64,000 bases of DNA. Origin: an uncultured Acidobacteriia bacterium. GTDB taxonomy: Bacteria > Acidobacteriota > Terriglobia > Bryobacterales > Bryobacteraceae. Below are positions 34,082-41,941 of this stretch, in pieces. Numbering within the stretch: position 1 is the first letter of the stretch; each line of letters opens with the position of its first letter. The position numbers and the translations under genes were made by a program. Where the stretch lies: NCBI GenBank assembly GCA_903929755.1, contig CAIYVZ010000052.1:1-64000 (forward strand), in the 5' to 3' direction. The notes under the pieces are model-generated. The model did no database searches. It was not told where the DNA came from and was given only the letters and a program-made list of their open reading frames with translations.

Positions 34082-35298
34082 ATGAGATCGGGGAAAGACT
34101 TCCTTAGCTTATAAAACCAGGCATGTCCGGCTATCAAAACCAGCAGCGAGACCAATGTCAACGCTGCCAGCGAACTAAAATCCGGTGCCTGGCCTTCCAG
34201 AAGTGTCGCACGATACGCCCTTACCAGAACGTAAATTGGATTAAACTTCAGCACCCCGGCCACCACAGCCGGGACTTTCGACTCCGGGTAAAAGATGGGC
34301 GTCAGGAACATCAGCACCGTCAGCAGGTACCCGATCACCTGGCCCAGATCACGCAAAAACACCGCCAAAGCCGATAGAAACCACGCCAGGCCGGCCGTCA
34401 GGAGGACTTGCGGGATCAGCGCCAGCGGCAGATACAGCACCGCCGCCGACACCTTCCCTCGAAGCAGGACGAGCGCCAGGATGAACAGCAACAGTCCGAA
34501 AAACTCCGTCACCAGCCCGCTCACCACCAGGTTAATGGGCAGCGTCTCCACCGGGAACACCAGCTTCTTGATGAAATTGCGGTGCTCCAGCAGCACGAAC
34601 GGCGCGCGTCCGATCGCTTCACTGAAGGCCAGCCACGGCAGCATTCCGGCCAGGAAGTAAAGCGCGAAGCCCGTCCGGCTGGGGTCATTGTCGAACTTGG
34701 TGTTCATCACGACGCCGAATACGAAAAAATACGTCAGCATCAGCATCAGCGGGTTCAGCACGGCCCAGAAAGTCCCGCCAAACGACCCCGTATACCGGCT
34801 CTTTACATCCCGGCGGACCAGGGTGCGAATCAGGCTCCGGTTGTTCCAGGTAGCCGAGAACGGCAGCGTGAGCGCCCGGCCCAGACTGCGACTGGTACGC
34901 CGCAGCCGCACGGACCGCATGTCCGCCAGGCGCGCCCGCCCCAGCGTCGCCGCGCCGTCGTCATCCACCACCACGTCAATCAGCACAAACGGCCACCCGC
35001 GCTCGTACCACCACGCCACATGCTCCTGCATGGCGGAAACGTAGATGCAATATTCGCCCGGTTCCGGCGGTGTCTCTATCGAGATCTCCAGCGCACAGCT
35101 TTCCCCCGGCTTCAGGTCCAGCGGGGTTCGTTCGCCATCCACTACCAGCGTGCTGGTGGGTTCATCAAACAGGTGGTAACCGGCGGCCCAGCCCTCGGCC
35201 TTCCGCCAGGCTGAGGTGGTCCTGTTCACTACTTCCGCACGAACCGTCAGAATCCGGCCCTGCAGCGAAACAACCGGCTTTCGAAACACTTCACTCAT
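34078..35298 (-). CDS. ABC-2 polysaccharide export permease with fused N-terminal beta domain
   Basis: A 406-residue protein. Residues 1-110 form a beta-sandwich-like domain with PVVSLQGRILTVRAEVVNRT, LKPGESCALEISIETPPEPGEYCIYVSAMQEH, which resembles the C-terminal O-antigen-binding domain of Wzt-type ATPases. Residues 150-406 are a Wzm/TagG-type permease: RRDVKSRYTGSFGGTFWAVLNPL, then six TM helices and a terminal WFYKLRKSFPDLI. Normally this substrate-recognition domain is on the ATPase. No ATPase gene is in the window. ATG 35298 gives a 4-base overlap with the upstream gene; the open frame to 35319 is rejected. Confidence 0.85.
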   Translation of the reverse strand: MSEVFRKPVVSLQGRILTVRAEVVNRTTSAWRKAEGWAAGYHLFDEPTSTLVVDGERTPLDLKPGESCALEISIETPPEPGEYCIYVSAMQEHVAWWYERGWPFVLIDVVVDDDGAATLGRARLADMRSVRLRRTSRSLGRALTLPFSATWNNRSLIRTLVRRDVKSRYTGSFGGTFWAVLNPLMLMLTYFFVFGVVMNTKFDNDPSRTGFALYFLAGMLPWLAFSEAIGRAPFVLLEHRNFIKKLVFPVETLPINLVVSGLVTEFFGLLLFILALVLLRGKVSAAVLYLPLALIPQVLLTAGLAWFLSALAVFLRDLGQVIGYLLTVLMFLTPIFYPESKVPAVVAGVLKFNPIYVLVRAYRATLLEGQAPDFSSLAALTLVSLLVLIAGHAWFYKLRKSFPDLI

Positions 35299-37418
35299 GA
35301 ATAGAGCCAGCTCGGCCAACGGTTCTTTATCGGGCCGGCTTTGCGCCCGACCGCGTAAATACCATCGCCGCGCAGGTTATGCGAAAGCTTGTACCGATGC
35401 AGCAGGTGCGTCACCCAGCCCAGTTCGGGATGTGGCTCTTCCAGGAATTCGCCCGTTTCCAGGCGGACCAGCTCAAACCCGGAATCCGTGAGCAAATGCT
35501 GCACTTCCATCGGCACGTATTCACGATTATGCCGGGCTTCAGCCTCTTCGCCTTCCTTCCGGGGCCGAATATAGGCGGGGAAGAACGCCGGATGATAGCC
35601 CAGCAGAATGGCTGAAACTGCCCGTAGTGAACCCGCGTTCGGAGTCGTCAGCACCAAATGTCCACCCGGCTTCAGAATGCGGTTGATCTCGCTCATCATG
35701 AACATGGGATCTTCAAACAGGTGCTCGATCAGCTCGCAACACATGACTGTGTCGAACGCCTCATCGGCATAGGGGTAGACATGCTTTTCCGCATCGAAGT
35801 GGTCCACATCGCACTCGAACGTCTCGCCGGTTTCCGCCACCAGGCTTTTGTGGTCAATGCGACCCTCTGGCCCGTAATAGCACCCGCGGACATACCCATA
35901 ACCGAGCTCGTGATGCAGCGCGGGAGTGATTTGCATGTACGCGCCCATCTCCAGAATCGACTGCGAAGCATCGCCCGGAGGCGTAATCTCCAGCGTGTGC
36001 ACGAACCGCGATTTGTGGTGCGCCGCGTAGCTCTTGCCTTCCGGACTTAGCCACGTTTCGAAAACGATGGGATCAATCGGCTCCGGCGCTGCAGCCGCAG
36101 CAACCGGTTCGGGTTCCGTAACATCGGCTTCTTCGCCAGCGGGAGGCTCATCCTCAACCAGCAGTGGCGCGTCCATTGTGGCTTCTGCGGTTGTGGCTTC
36201 TGCGGTCGCTTCCTCAAAGTCCGCCACTGCTTCAGCCACTTGCGCAGCAGTAGTCACCACACTCGCGGCAACCGGAACAAACGAAGCCACCCGGCCCGTT
36301 GCCACCTGCTCCAGGAAATCGGCGTACTTGTCGGCGACCACGTCCCACCGGCACTCCGTCTCCACCCAGGCTTTCGCCCGAGCCCCCATCGCCAACGCCA
36401 GATCCGGTCGCATCACCAGCGTATTGAGGTATTCAAAAATCAAATCTTCTTCGTGAATTCCGACGGGCACCTTGAGGCAAATATCATCCGGCAGTTCTGA
36501 GAACGAACCGACGTCGCTCACCATCACCGCGCGCCCCAGGCCCATGGCCCTGGTCAGGCTGCCCGACGTTTCGCCGACCGTGGGGAACCGCAGATTCAGG
36601 ATGATGTCACAGGCCGCGATGTATTCCACGAACTTCTCAATCGGCACAAAGCCCAGAATCCGCACGTGGTCCCGCAGCCCCAGCGTCCGGATCAATTGCT
36701 CCACGGGAAACTCGGGGTGCGGTTCGCCCACCAGAATCATCCGCGCATTCGGCTCCACCCGAACCAGCCGCCGGAAGGCCCGCAACGACTCCGCGATCCG
36801 TTTGTACGGCTTAATAAACCCAAACACTCCAACCAGCGTGTGCTGGTCTTCCAGGCCCAGTAAATGCCGTGTCGCATGGCGATCCGCCGCCGGAATCCAC
36901 GCCCCGTGCGGAATTACCGCCACCGGCCCTTCATATCCCTGACCCTGCGACTCCCGCGCCACAAACTGGCTGTGCGCCACCAGGCCCCGCGAAGACTGCA
37001 GAATCCGCCGAGTCATCGGCAAACCGTCGTAATCCGGACCGATTTCCAGATTTCGCACCCTGAGCGCAAACTCCCGCGCCGCCGCGCCGCCATTGAACGC
37101 ACACTCTTCCACATACGCATCCCAATCGCCACGCCGGATCGTCAAATCCGTTACCAGATGATGCAGGTTTGACTCGTGCATCACCGCGACTCCTGGGTAC
37201 CGCAGCGCACCTTCGTACACAAAACTGTGGTACGGATTATTCCCCAACTGGTACAGAGAAATATCGAAAGCCGACGCCTCAAAGCTCTTCGGCTCACTGC
37301 CAAAGACCGTCAGGTCAACTCTCTTGCTCAATTCATCCGCCAAAGCGGCGGAATAGTCGGCGATACCACTCTTCGAGGGGGGCATCGGGGACCACAGGGC
37401 GACACGTAAACGGCTCAG
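35295..37418 (-). CDS. Glycosyltransferase (GT4)-methyltransferase fusion, probable CTG start
   Basis: About 707 residues. The GT4 part is residues 1-380 (SGIADYSAAL; GEPHPEFPVEQLI; a late E-x7-E-type loop), followed by an Ala/Glu/Thr-rich linker (about 385-445) containing a duplicated 15-base unit, and a class I SAM methyltransferase (about 490-650, ILEMGAYMQITPALHHELGYG, FDTVMCCELIEHLF). The in-frame ATG at 37385 would remove the first beta strand of the GT fold. A CTG at 37418 gives MSRLRVALWSP and overlaps the DUF3108 TGA as CTGA, matching the ATGA overlaps elsewhere in this operon. It likely adds and methylates a sugar on a surface glycan, possibly as chain cap. Confidence 0.85.
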   Translation of the reverse strand: MSRLRVALWSPMPPSKSGIADYSAALADELSKRVDLTVFGSEPKSFEASAFDISLYQLGNNPYHSFVYEGALRYPGVAVMHESNLHHLVTDLTIRRGDWDAYVEECAFNGGAAAREFALRVRNLEIGPDYDGLPMTRRILQSSRGLVAHSQFVARESQGQGYEGPVAVIPHGAWIPAADRHATRHLLGLEDQHTLVGVFGFIKPYKRIAESLRAFRRLVRVEPNARMILVGEPHPEFPVEQLIRTLGLRDHVRILGFVPIEKFVEYIAACDIILNLRFPTVGETSGSLTRAMGLGRAVMVSDVGSFSELPDDICLKVPVGIHEEDLIFEYLNTLVMRPDLALAMGARAKAWVETECRWDVVADKYADFLEQVATGRVASFVPVAASVVTTAAQVAEAVADFEEATAEATTAEATMDAPLLVEDEPPAGEEADVTEPEPVAAAAAPEPIDPIVFETWLSPEGKSYAAHHKSRFVHTLEITPPGDASQSILEMGAYMQITPALHHELGYGYVRGCYYGPEGRIDHKSLVAETGETFECDVDHFDAEKHVYPYADEAFDTVMCCELIEHLFEDPMFMMSEINRILKPGGHLVLTTPNAGSLRAVSAILLGYHPAFFPAYIRPRKEGEEAEARHNREYVPMEVQHLLTDSGFELVRLETGEFLEEPHPELGWVTHLLHRYKLSHNLRGDGIYAVGRKAGPIKNRWPSWLYS
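36178..36207. repeat. Two tandem 15-base units in the fusion-protein linker
   Basis: GTGGCTTCTGCGGTT at 36178-36192 is followed directly by the same unit with one change at 36193-36207. In the minus-strand protein this gives the repeated TAEAT motif of the linker between glycosyltransferase and methyltransferase. It is a recent slippage product inside a low-complexity hinge. Confidence 0.85.
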
Positions 37419-38125
37419 CGGACTAACTCCAGAGAAAAACTTCCCACCGCCAGCGGCAACCTCATCACCAGCGGTGTTCTTGCCGCATCCCGGGCAAACA
37501 GGATCTCAACCTGCACACTGGATTTCGGGCCCTTCAGCGTACACACAACCTTGTCGGTGACTTCCGTCTTCCCGCCAAGCTCCACATTTTCCGTCCCCGT
37601 ATACACCAGTTGCGCGTCGTATATACCGCCAAACAGCACACGCTGGGCCTTCGGGACCCGGCCCTGACCCATCTCTTTGCGGGTGTACATCAGCAGTGTG
37701 AGGGCATCCCGCGTACAGTCCGGCACGGAAAATTGGCTCTTGCCCCCGCCGTTCAGCGTGGTTCGGGTCACCGTTCCATGCGATCGGTCGACCTCTTCTT
37801 TTTCGCCGCCCTTGCGCTTCCCGTGCTGGAACGTTTTGGTAAACTCGCCCGCACAGAAATCGGCATTGGCCTTCGCTGTGTACAAATCGTGCACTTCAAA
37901 AAGAGGCACAGGAGCATCGAGGCCAAGCTCAAAACTCCACCCGGCGTCCGACTTGCGCGACGTCAGATGACCTACGCCCAGCTTCGGTCCGCCCGGCATA
38001 TTCAGTGAGTACTTCAGCGCTTCATTGGTAAACGGGAACCCCGTCAGGGCGGGAGCTGCAAAACTCTGTGCCCCCACCAAAGCCATCAAAAATACGCGCG
38101 TCGCCAGCATCGGATACTTCCTCAT
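37415..38125 (-). CDS. DUF3108-domain exported protein
   Basis: A 236-residue protein with a signal peptide (about 1-23, ending QSFAA). The mature part matches DUF3108: FPFTNEALKYSLNMPGGPKLGVG at the start, a long beta-rich body, and CTLKGPKSSVQVEILFARDAARTPLVMRL near the end. It is predicted to be periplasmic and beta-rich; members occur near lipid and polysaccharide genes but have no defined reaction. Both ends overlap neighbouring genes by 4 bases, which places it firmly in the polysaccharide operon. Confidence 0.8.
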   Translation of the reverse strand: MRKYPMLATRVFLMALVGAQSFAAPALTGFPFTNEALKYSLNMPGGPKLGVGHLTSRKSDAGWSFELGLDAPVPLFEVHDLYTAKANADFCAGEFTKTFQHGKRKGGEKEEVDRSHGTVTRTTLNGGGKSQFSVPDCTRDALTLLMYTRKEMGQGRVPKAQRVLFGGIYDAQLVYTGTENVELGGKTEVTDKVVCTLKGPKSSVQVEILFARDAARTPLVMRLPLAVGSFSLELVR

Positions 38126-39285
38126 CCCTTATTGCCCGGCACGCTAACCGTTGCCACGGGTTTTACCCCTGCGCCCTGCCGCTCTGCCATTACGTCGTGA
38201 TAGACGTCCAGCGTCGCCCGCGCACTGCTTTGCCAGCTAAACAACGCCGCTCGCTGCGCGCCCAGCCGTTCCAGGCGTCCGCGCAGACTGCTGTCCAGCA
38301 GAATATCGGACATCGCGCGTGAAATCTCTTCGGGTTTCCGGGGATCGAACAGGACCCCCGCGCCGTCCGCAACCTCCGGCATGGCCGAAGTATCCGAACA
38401 CGCTACCGCCCGCCCGCAGGCCATTGCCTCCAGAATTGGAAGTCCAAAGCCTTCGTAGAACGACGGGAAAACGAAACAATCGCAGGCGTTATAAAAATGC
38501 AGCAAACGCCGCTCCGTAACAAATCCCGTAAAGTGGATGCGGTCTCCAAACCCACTCGCCGCAGCCGCTTCCCGAACCTTGGGCGCAAACCACGTGTCCT
38601 TGCCAGTCAGCACCAGATGATGTCGTAGTTGAGGGTGCGCCGTCAGCATCCGCGCAAACCCTTCAATCAGACCAATGTGATTCTTTCGGGGCTGCAAGTC
38701 GCCCACCGAAAACACGAAGGGAGCGTCGAACCCCAGCTTCTCCCGAGCACTGGCCAGAGCCTTCTCCCGGCTAATAATGCGGAACGCCTGATTGGCGGCA
38801 TTCGGCACCGCCGTGACTGCATTTGGTGCTAAATCGTACGCATTTAGGATGGACTTCCGCGAAAACTCGCTTACCGTGATAATCCGGGCCGCACGTTCCA
38901 CGGTTCGCGCCACGGTGTACCGTAACTGCGTTCTGCGCGCCCACTCAAAATACTCGGGACACTCCAGAAAGCTCACATCATGGACTGTCACTACCAGAGG
39001 CACACTGCAAAAAAGCGGGGCTGTGTACTGAACATGCAGCAGATCGGCCTTGTCGGCTTTAGCGCCCGCAGCCAGATCCCAGCCGAGCCGACGAAAAGGA
39101 TTCTGTGAGACGTGCTTCACGGTAAAGCTCTCCGGAACCCACTCGCCCGCGGCAGGCTCGGACACGTAAGCAATGAATTCGGATTCGGAATCGACTTCGG
39201 AAAAGCCACGCAGGAGACTACGGATGTAGGTCTCGTTGCCGGTCAAATTCCGGCCGATTGCGTGGGCATCTACGGCGAAGCGCAT
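38122..39285 (-). CDS. GT4 glycosyltransferase
   Basis: A 387-residue GT-B enzyme. The N-terminal domain has MRFAVDAHAIGRNLTGNETY, the hinge FSVGDLQPRKNHIGLIEGF, and the nucleotide-sugar site FVFPSFYEGFGLPILEAMACG with the catalytic E-x7-E. ATG 39285 was chosen, 4 bases after the upstream stop; the frame to 39342 lies inside the upstream gene. It transfers a hexose-type sugar from a nucleotide donor during glycan assembly. Confidence 0.9.
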   Translation of the reverse strand: MRFAVDAHAIGRNLTGNETYIRSLLRGFSEVDSESEFIAYVSEPAAGEWVPESFTVKHVSQNPFRRLGWDLAAGAKADKADLLHVQYTAPLFCSVPLVVTVHDVSFLECPEYFEWARRTQLRYTVARTVERAARIITVSEFSRKSILNAYDLAPNAVTAVPNAANQAFRIISREKALASAREKLGFDAPFVFSVGDLQPRKNHIGLIEGFARMLTAHPQLRHHLVLTGKDTWFAPKVREAAAASGFGDRIHFTGFVTERRLLHFYNACDCFVFPSFYEGFGLPILEAMACGRAVACSDTSAMPEVADGAGVLFDPRKPEEISRAMSDILLDSSLRGRLERLGAQRAALFSWQSSARATLDVYHDVMAERQGAGVKPVATVSVPGNKG

Positions 39286-39289
39286 CGAA

Positions 39290-40501
39290 TTAACCAGTAT
39301 AGCTGCTAAGTTGCCGGATCCGTGTAACTTGCGGCATCGCATCCAACGTCACCCAGGCTGCTTCCCAGGTATATCTTTCCCTGAGGCACTGCAACCCGCA
39401 CTCCGCCAGCTGACGCCTCTGGTCGGGGTTCTTCAACAGGTTGCAAACCGCTGCGGCGAACTCCGCCGGGTCGTCCTGCAGTTCAATATTGTGTCCCGAT
39501 TCAACCGCCAGGCCTTCGGCGGCCAGGGGCGTCGCCACCACAGCCCGATGTGCCGCCCACGCCTCCAGAATCTTCAGGCGCGTGCCGCTCCCGGTCCGCA
39601 AAGGCGCAATCACCACCGCACCCCGTGCAATTTCCGCCACCGCATCTTCTACCGGCCCCGTTACGTGCACTGTCGCGTCCCCTTGTATGTACTGACGCAC
39701 AAACTCCTCTCCGCGCCCAACCAAAAGCAGCCGCGCAGCCGGAATCTTCTTCACGATGCCCGGCCAAATATCCCGCATCAGGTATCGCACCCCGTCAATG
39801 TTTGGATGGTATTCGAAGTTGCCGGAAAACACCACCGTCAGGGGGGCAGAGGGGACCTCGGGCCGTTCCGTATACGGGTAAGCATTCGGGTAGACGGCCA
39901 CTTTCGCGTCAGGCGCAATCCCCAGAACCTGAGCGCTGTCCTCCGCGGACGTTGTCAGCACCAGGGAGAATTCCGGTAGCAGGCGTGCTTCCAGTGCGCG
40001 GCACCTGCGCCCAAAATGCCGATGCCCTGCCGCCACCAGGCCTTCGGAGGTCTCGGCGCACCTTCGATGAAGAGTGGACTCCACGTTATGCAGATCCAGA
40101 GCTACCTGCCGGCAATTGGCCTTTAGCTGCCCCACATAGTTGGCCGCCCAGAAATGTTCCACCAGACCCAGGTCGTAGGTTTCTCCCGCCAGAGCGCGCT
40201 CCACTTCCGCCTCCAGACCCGAAACCCGGTCCACCAGCGGGGGGACTCCTCGTAATGCCCGCCGCGCATTGCGGGCGTACCTGGCCCACATCGCACGGTT
40301 GTGCACGGGAAGCGGGATCACCGTTTGCCGTCTCACCAGGCCGGCCGGGATCTCGGCAGGTTTTCCACTGTCTGAGAGAAAGATCAGGTCCACCTCGGCA
40401 AAGCGGGCATAATAGTGCAGCAGAGATGCAATTCGGAACGCGCCGCCACCCCGCAAAGGGTAGGGCGGTTCCGGCGACAAGATCACCACGCTGGGCTTCA
40501 C
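39290..40501 (-). CDS. Glycosyltransferase (GT4, WsaF/exopolysaccharide type)
   Basis: A 403-residue GT-B protein starting SVVILSPEPPYPLRGGGAFRIASLLHYYA, a typical GT4 N-terminus. The C-terminal domain has VVFSGNFEYHPNIDGVRYLM and LKILEAWAAHRAVVATPLAAEGL, close to the group that builds exopolysaccharide repeat units. It overlaps the upstream glycosyltransferase stop by 4 bases (ATGA). Linkage and sugar cannot be read from sequence. Confidence 0.9.
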   Translation of the reverse strand: MKPSVVILSPEPPYPLRGGGAFRIASLLHYYARFAEVDLIFLSDSGKPAEIPAGLVRRQTVIPLPVHNRAMWARYARNARRALRGVPPLVDRVSGLEAEVERALAGETYDLGLVEHFWAANYVGQLKANCRQVALDLHNVESTLHRRCAETSEGLVAAGHRHFGRRCRALEARLLPEFSLVLTTSAEDSAQVLGIAPDAKVAVYPNAYPYTERPEVPSAPLTVVFSGNFEYHPNIDGVRYLMRDIWPGIVKKIPAARLLLVGRGEEFVRQYIQGDATVHVTGPVEDAVAEIARGAVVIAPLRTGSGTRLKILEAWAAHRAVVATPLAAEGLAVESGHNIELQDDPAEFAAAVCNLLKNPDQRRQLAECGLQCLRERYTWEAAWVTLDAMPQVTRIRQLSSYTG

Positions 40502-41568
40502 TTTGCGCCGCTCGCTTCTTCGAACACCCGCCGCGTCTTTTGTGCCGTCAATGCCCAGGAAAAAGCCCGCGCGCGAAGTAGTCCGGCCGCGCTGAGCCTG
40601 GAGCGTAAATCCGGGTTACCCGCCACCGCCGCCATGGCCGCTGCCAGTTCGCCCGTGTTCCCCGTGTGCATTGCAGCCCCCCCTGAAACCTCCGTTACTG
40701 CCGGGTCTCGTGACGTGATCACCGGACACCCGCACTGCATGGCTTCCAGGACCGGTAGCCCAAAGCCTTCATAATGCGTCGGATAGACGAATGCGAGAGC
40801 GTTGGAGTAGAGCGCGGGCAGGTCTGTATCGGAAACTTCGCCAAGTATCTTAAGACCCGGAATTTCCGGAAAGGGAACGAAATCCGCACGCTCGCGACCC
40901 ACAATCCACAGGTCAATATCCCTTACAGCCCGAACCGCCTGCCACGCCTCCACCAGCGCCGCCAGATTCTTCCTTGGCTCCAGCGTCCCCACAAACAGGA
41001 AGTAAGGCTGCTCGGGAGCTGGGGTCGATAGCTGGCGAAATATCCCGGAAGCAGCCAGCGGAACCGCCCGAATCTTCTCCGCAGGTAGCCCGAAATGCCC
41101 CGCGATCTCCCGTCCCATTGCCTCGCTCACCGTCAGTATCAGCTTGGCCCGCCCCAGGCGTACCAGCCACGGGGTCCGCTGCCGGACCCTCGCAGCGCCT
41201 GAATGCCACGCCGGATCCTTCCACGGCGAAAGATCATGGATCGTCAGAATCGCCGGAGTCTTCCCCAGATAAGGGACCTCAAAGTTTGTGCCGTGAAAGA
41301 CATCCGCCTGCAGTTCCCGCAGCGCCCCACGTACCCCCCAGCTCCAGAAGCGGGGAACAGGCCGGGTGACCGCTCGGAGGTTCCCTGGTGCCCCCTCGGG
41401 CGCTTCAAACTTCTGGTCCGACAGCAGCGTATACGTGTCCGATGGGTACGCTGTGGCCAATGCCAGCGAAAGCTGCTCCACATAGCGCCGCAACCCGCCC
41501 GAAGTGAGGGTGAGGGGGGTGGCGTCCAGCGCGACTCGTAAATCAGGCAAACGGAGCAAACCAGGCAA
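40498..41568 (-). CDS. GT4 glycosyltransferase, first gene of the operon
   Basis: A 356-residue GT-B enzyme of the mannosyltransferase-like group: SGGLRRYVEQL in the acceptor domain, FVGTLEPRKNLAALVEAW at the hinge and VYPTHYEGFGLPVLEAMQCGCPV with the E-x7-E pair. It appears to head the minus-strand glycan operon, and its start is 22 bases from the divergent cupin gene, so the operon promoter must overlap the cupin promoter. The first ATG at 41568 gives a few extra residues before LRVALDATPL; a later start is possible. Confidence 0.88.
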   Translation of the reverse strand: MPGLLRLPDLRVALDATPLTLTSGGLRRYVEQLSLALATAYPSDTYTLLSDQKFEAPEGAPGNLRAVTRPVPRFWSWGVRGALRELQADVFHGTNFEVPYLGKTPAILTIHDLSPWKDPAWHSGAARVRQRTPWLVRLGRAKLILTVSEAMGREIAGHFGLPAEKIRAVPLAASGIFRQLSTPAPEQPYFLFVGTLEPRKNLAALVEAWQAVRAVRDIDLWIVGRERADFVPFPEIPGLKILGEVSDTDLPALYSNALAFVYPTHYEGFGLPVLEAMQCGCPVITSRDPAVTEVSGGAAMHTGNTGELAAAMAAVAGNPDLRSRLSAAGLLRARAFSWALTAQKTRRVFEEASGAK

Positions 41569-41590
41569 ACTGATAGGATACTGGCCTGGT

Positions 41591-41941
41591 ATGGACCACT
41601 ACAACTGGAACGAAATCCCCGAAGAAGTTCTCACCCCGATGCTGCGCCGGAAAGTCATCCATACGCCGCAAATGACTATCGCCCGCCTCTGGCTCCGCAA
41701 GGGTGCCGTGGTGCCCACCCACCACCACGTCAATGAGCAGGTCACCAATGTCGAAGCCGGCAGCTTGCGCTTCATCTTCGGAGAAAAGAGCATTCTGGTG
41801 AACGCCGGCGAGTCGCTCCGGATCGCGCCCAATGATCCCCACTCTGTGGAGACGCTGGAGGATTCCGTCGCGCTGGACCTCTTCACCCCCGCCCGCGCCG
41901 ACTGGCTCAGCGGCGACGACGCCTACCTGCGCCAGAAGTAA
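41591..41941 (+). CDS. Small cupin-domain protein
   Basis: A 116-residue single cupin. The metal site is visible as THHHVNEQ (motif 1, His-x-His with Glu/Gln) and the second motif around PNDPHSVETLED. Start ATG 41591 (MDHYNWNEIP) was preferred over the open frame to 41504, which would cross the divergent gene. Family members bind a divalent metal and sugar, acid or hydroxylated compounds; here no substrate can be named. It is convergent with the esterase, adjacent to its stop. Confidence 0.85.
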   Translation: MDHYNWNEIPEEVLTPMLRRKVIHTPQMTIARLWLRKGAVVPTHHHVNEQVTNVEAGSLRFIFGEKSILVNAGESLRIAPNDPHSVETLEDSVALDLFTPARADWLSGDDAYLRQK

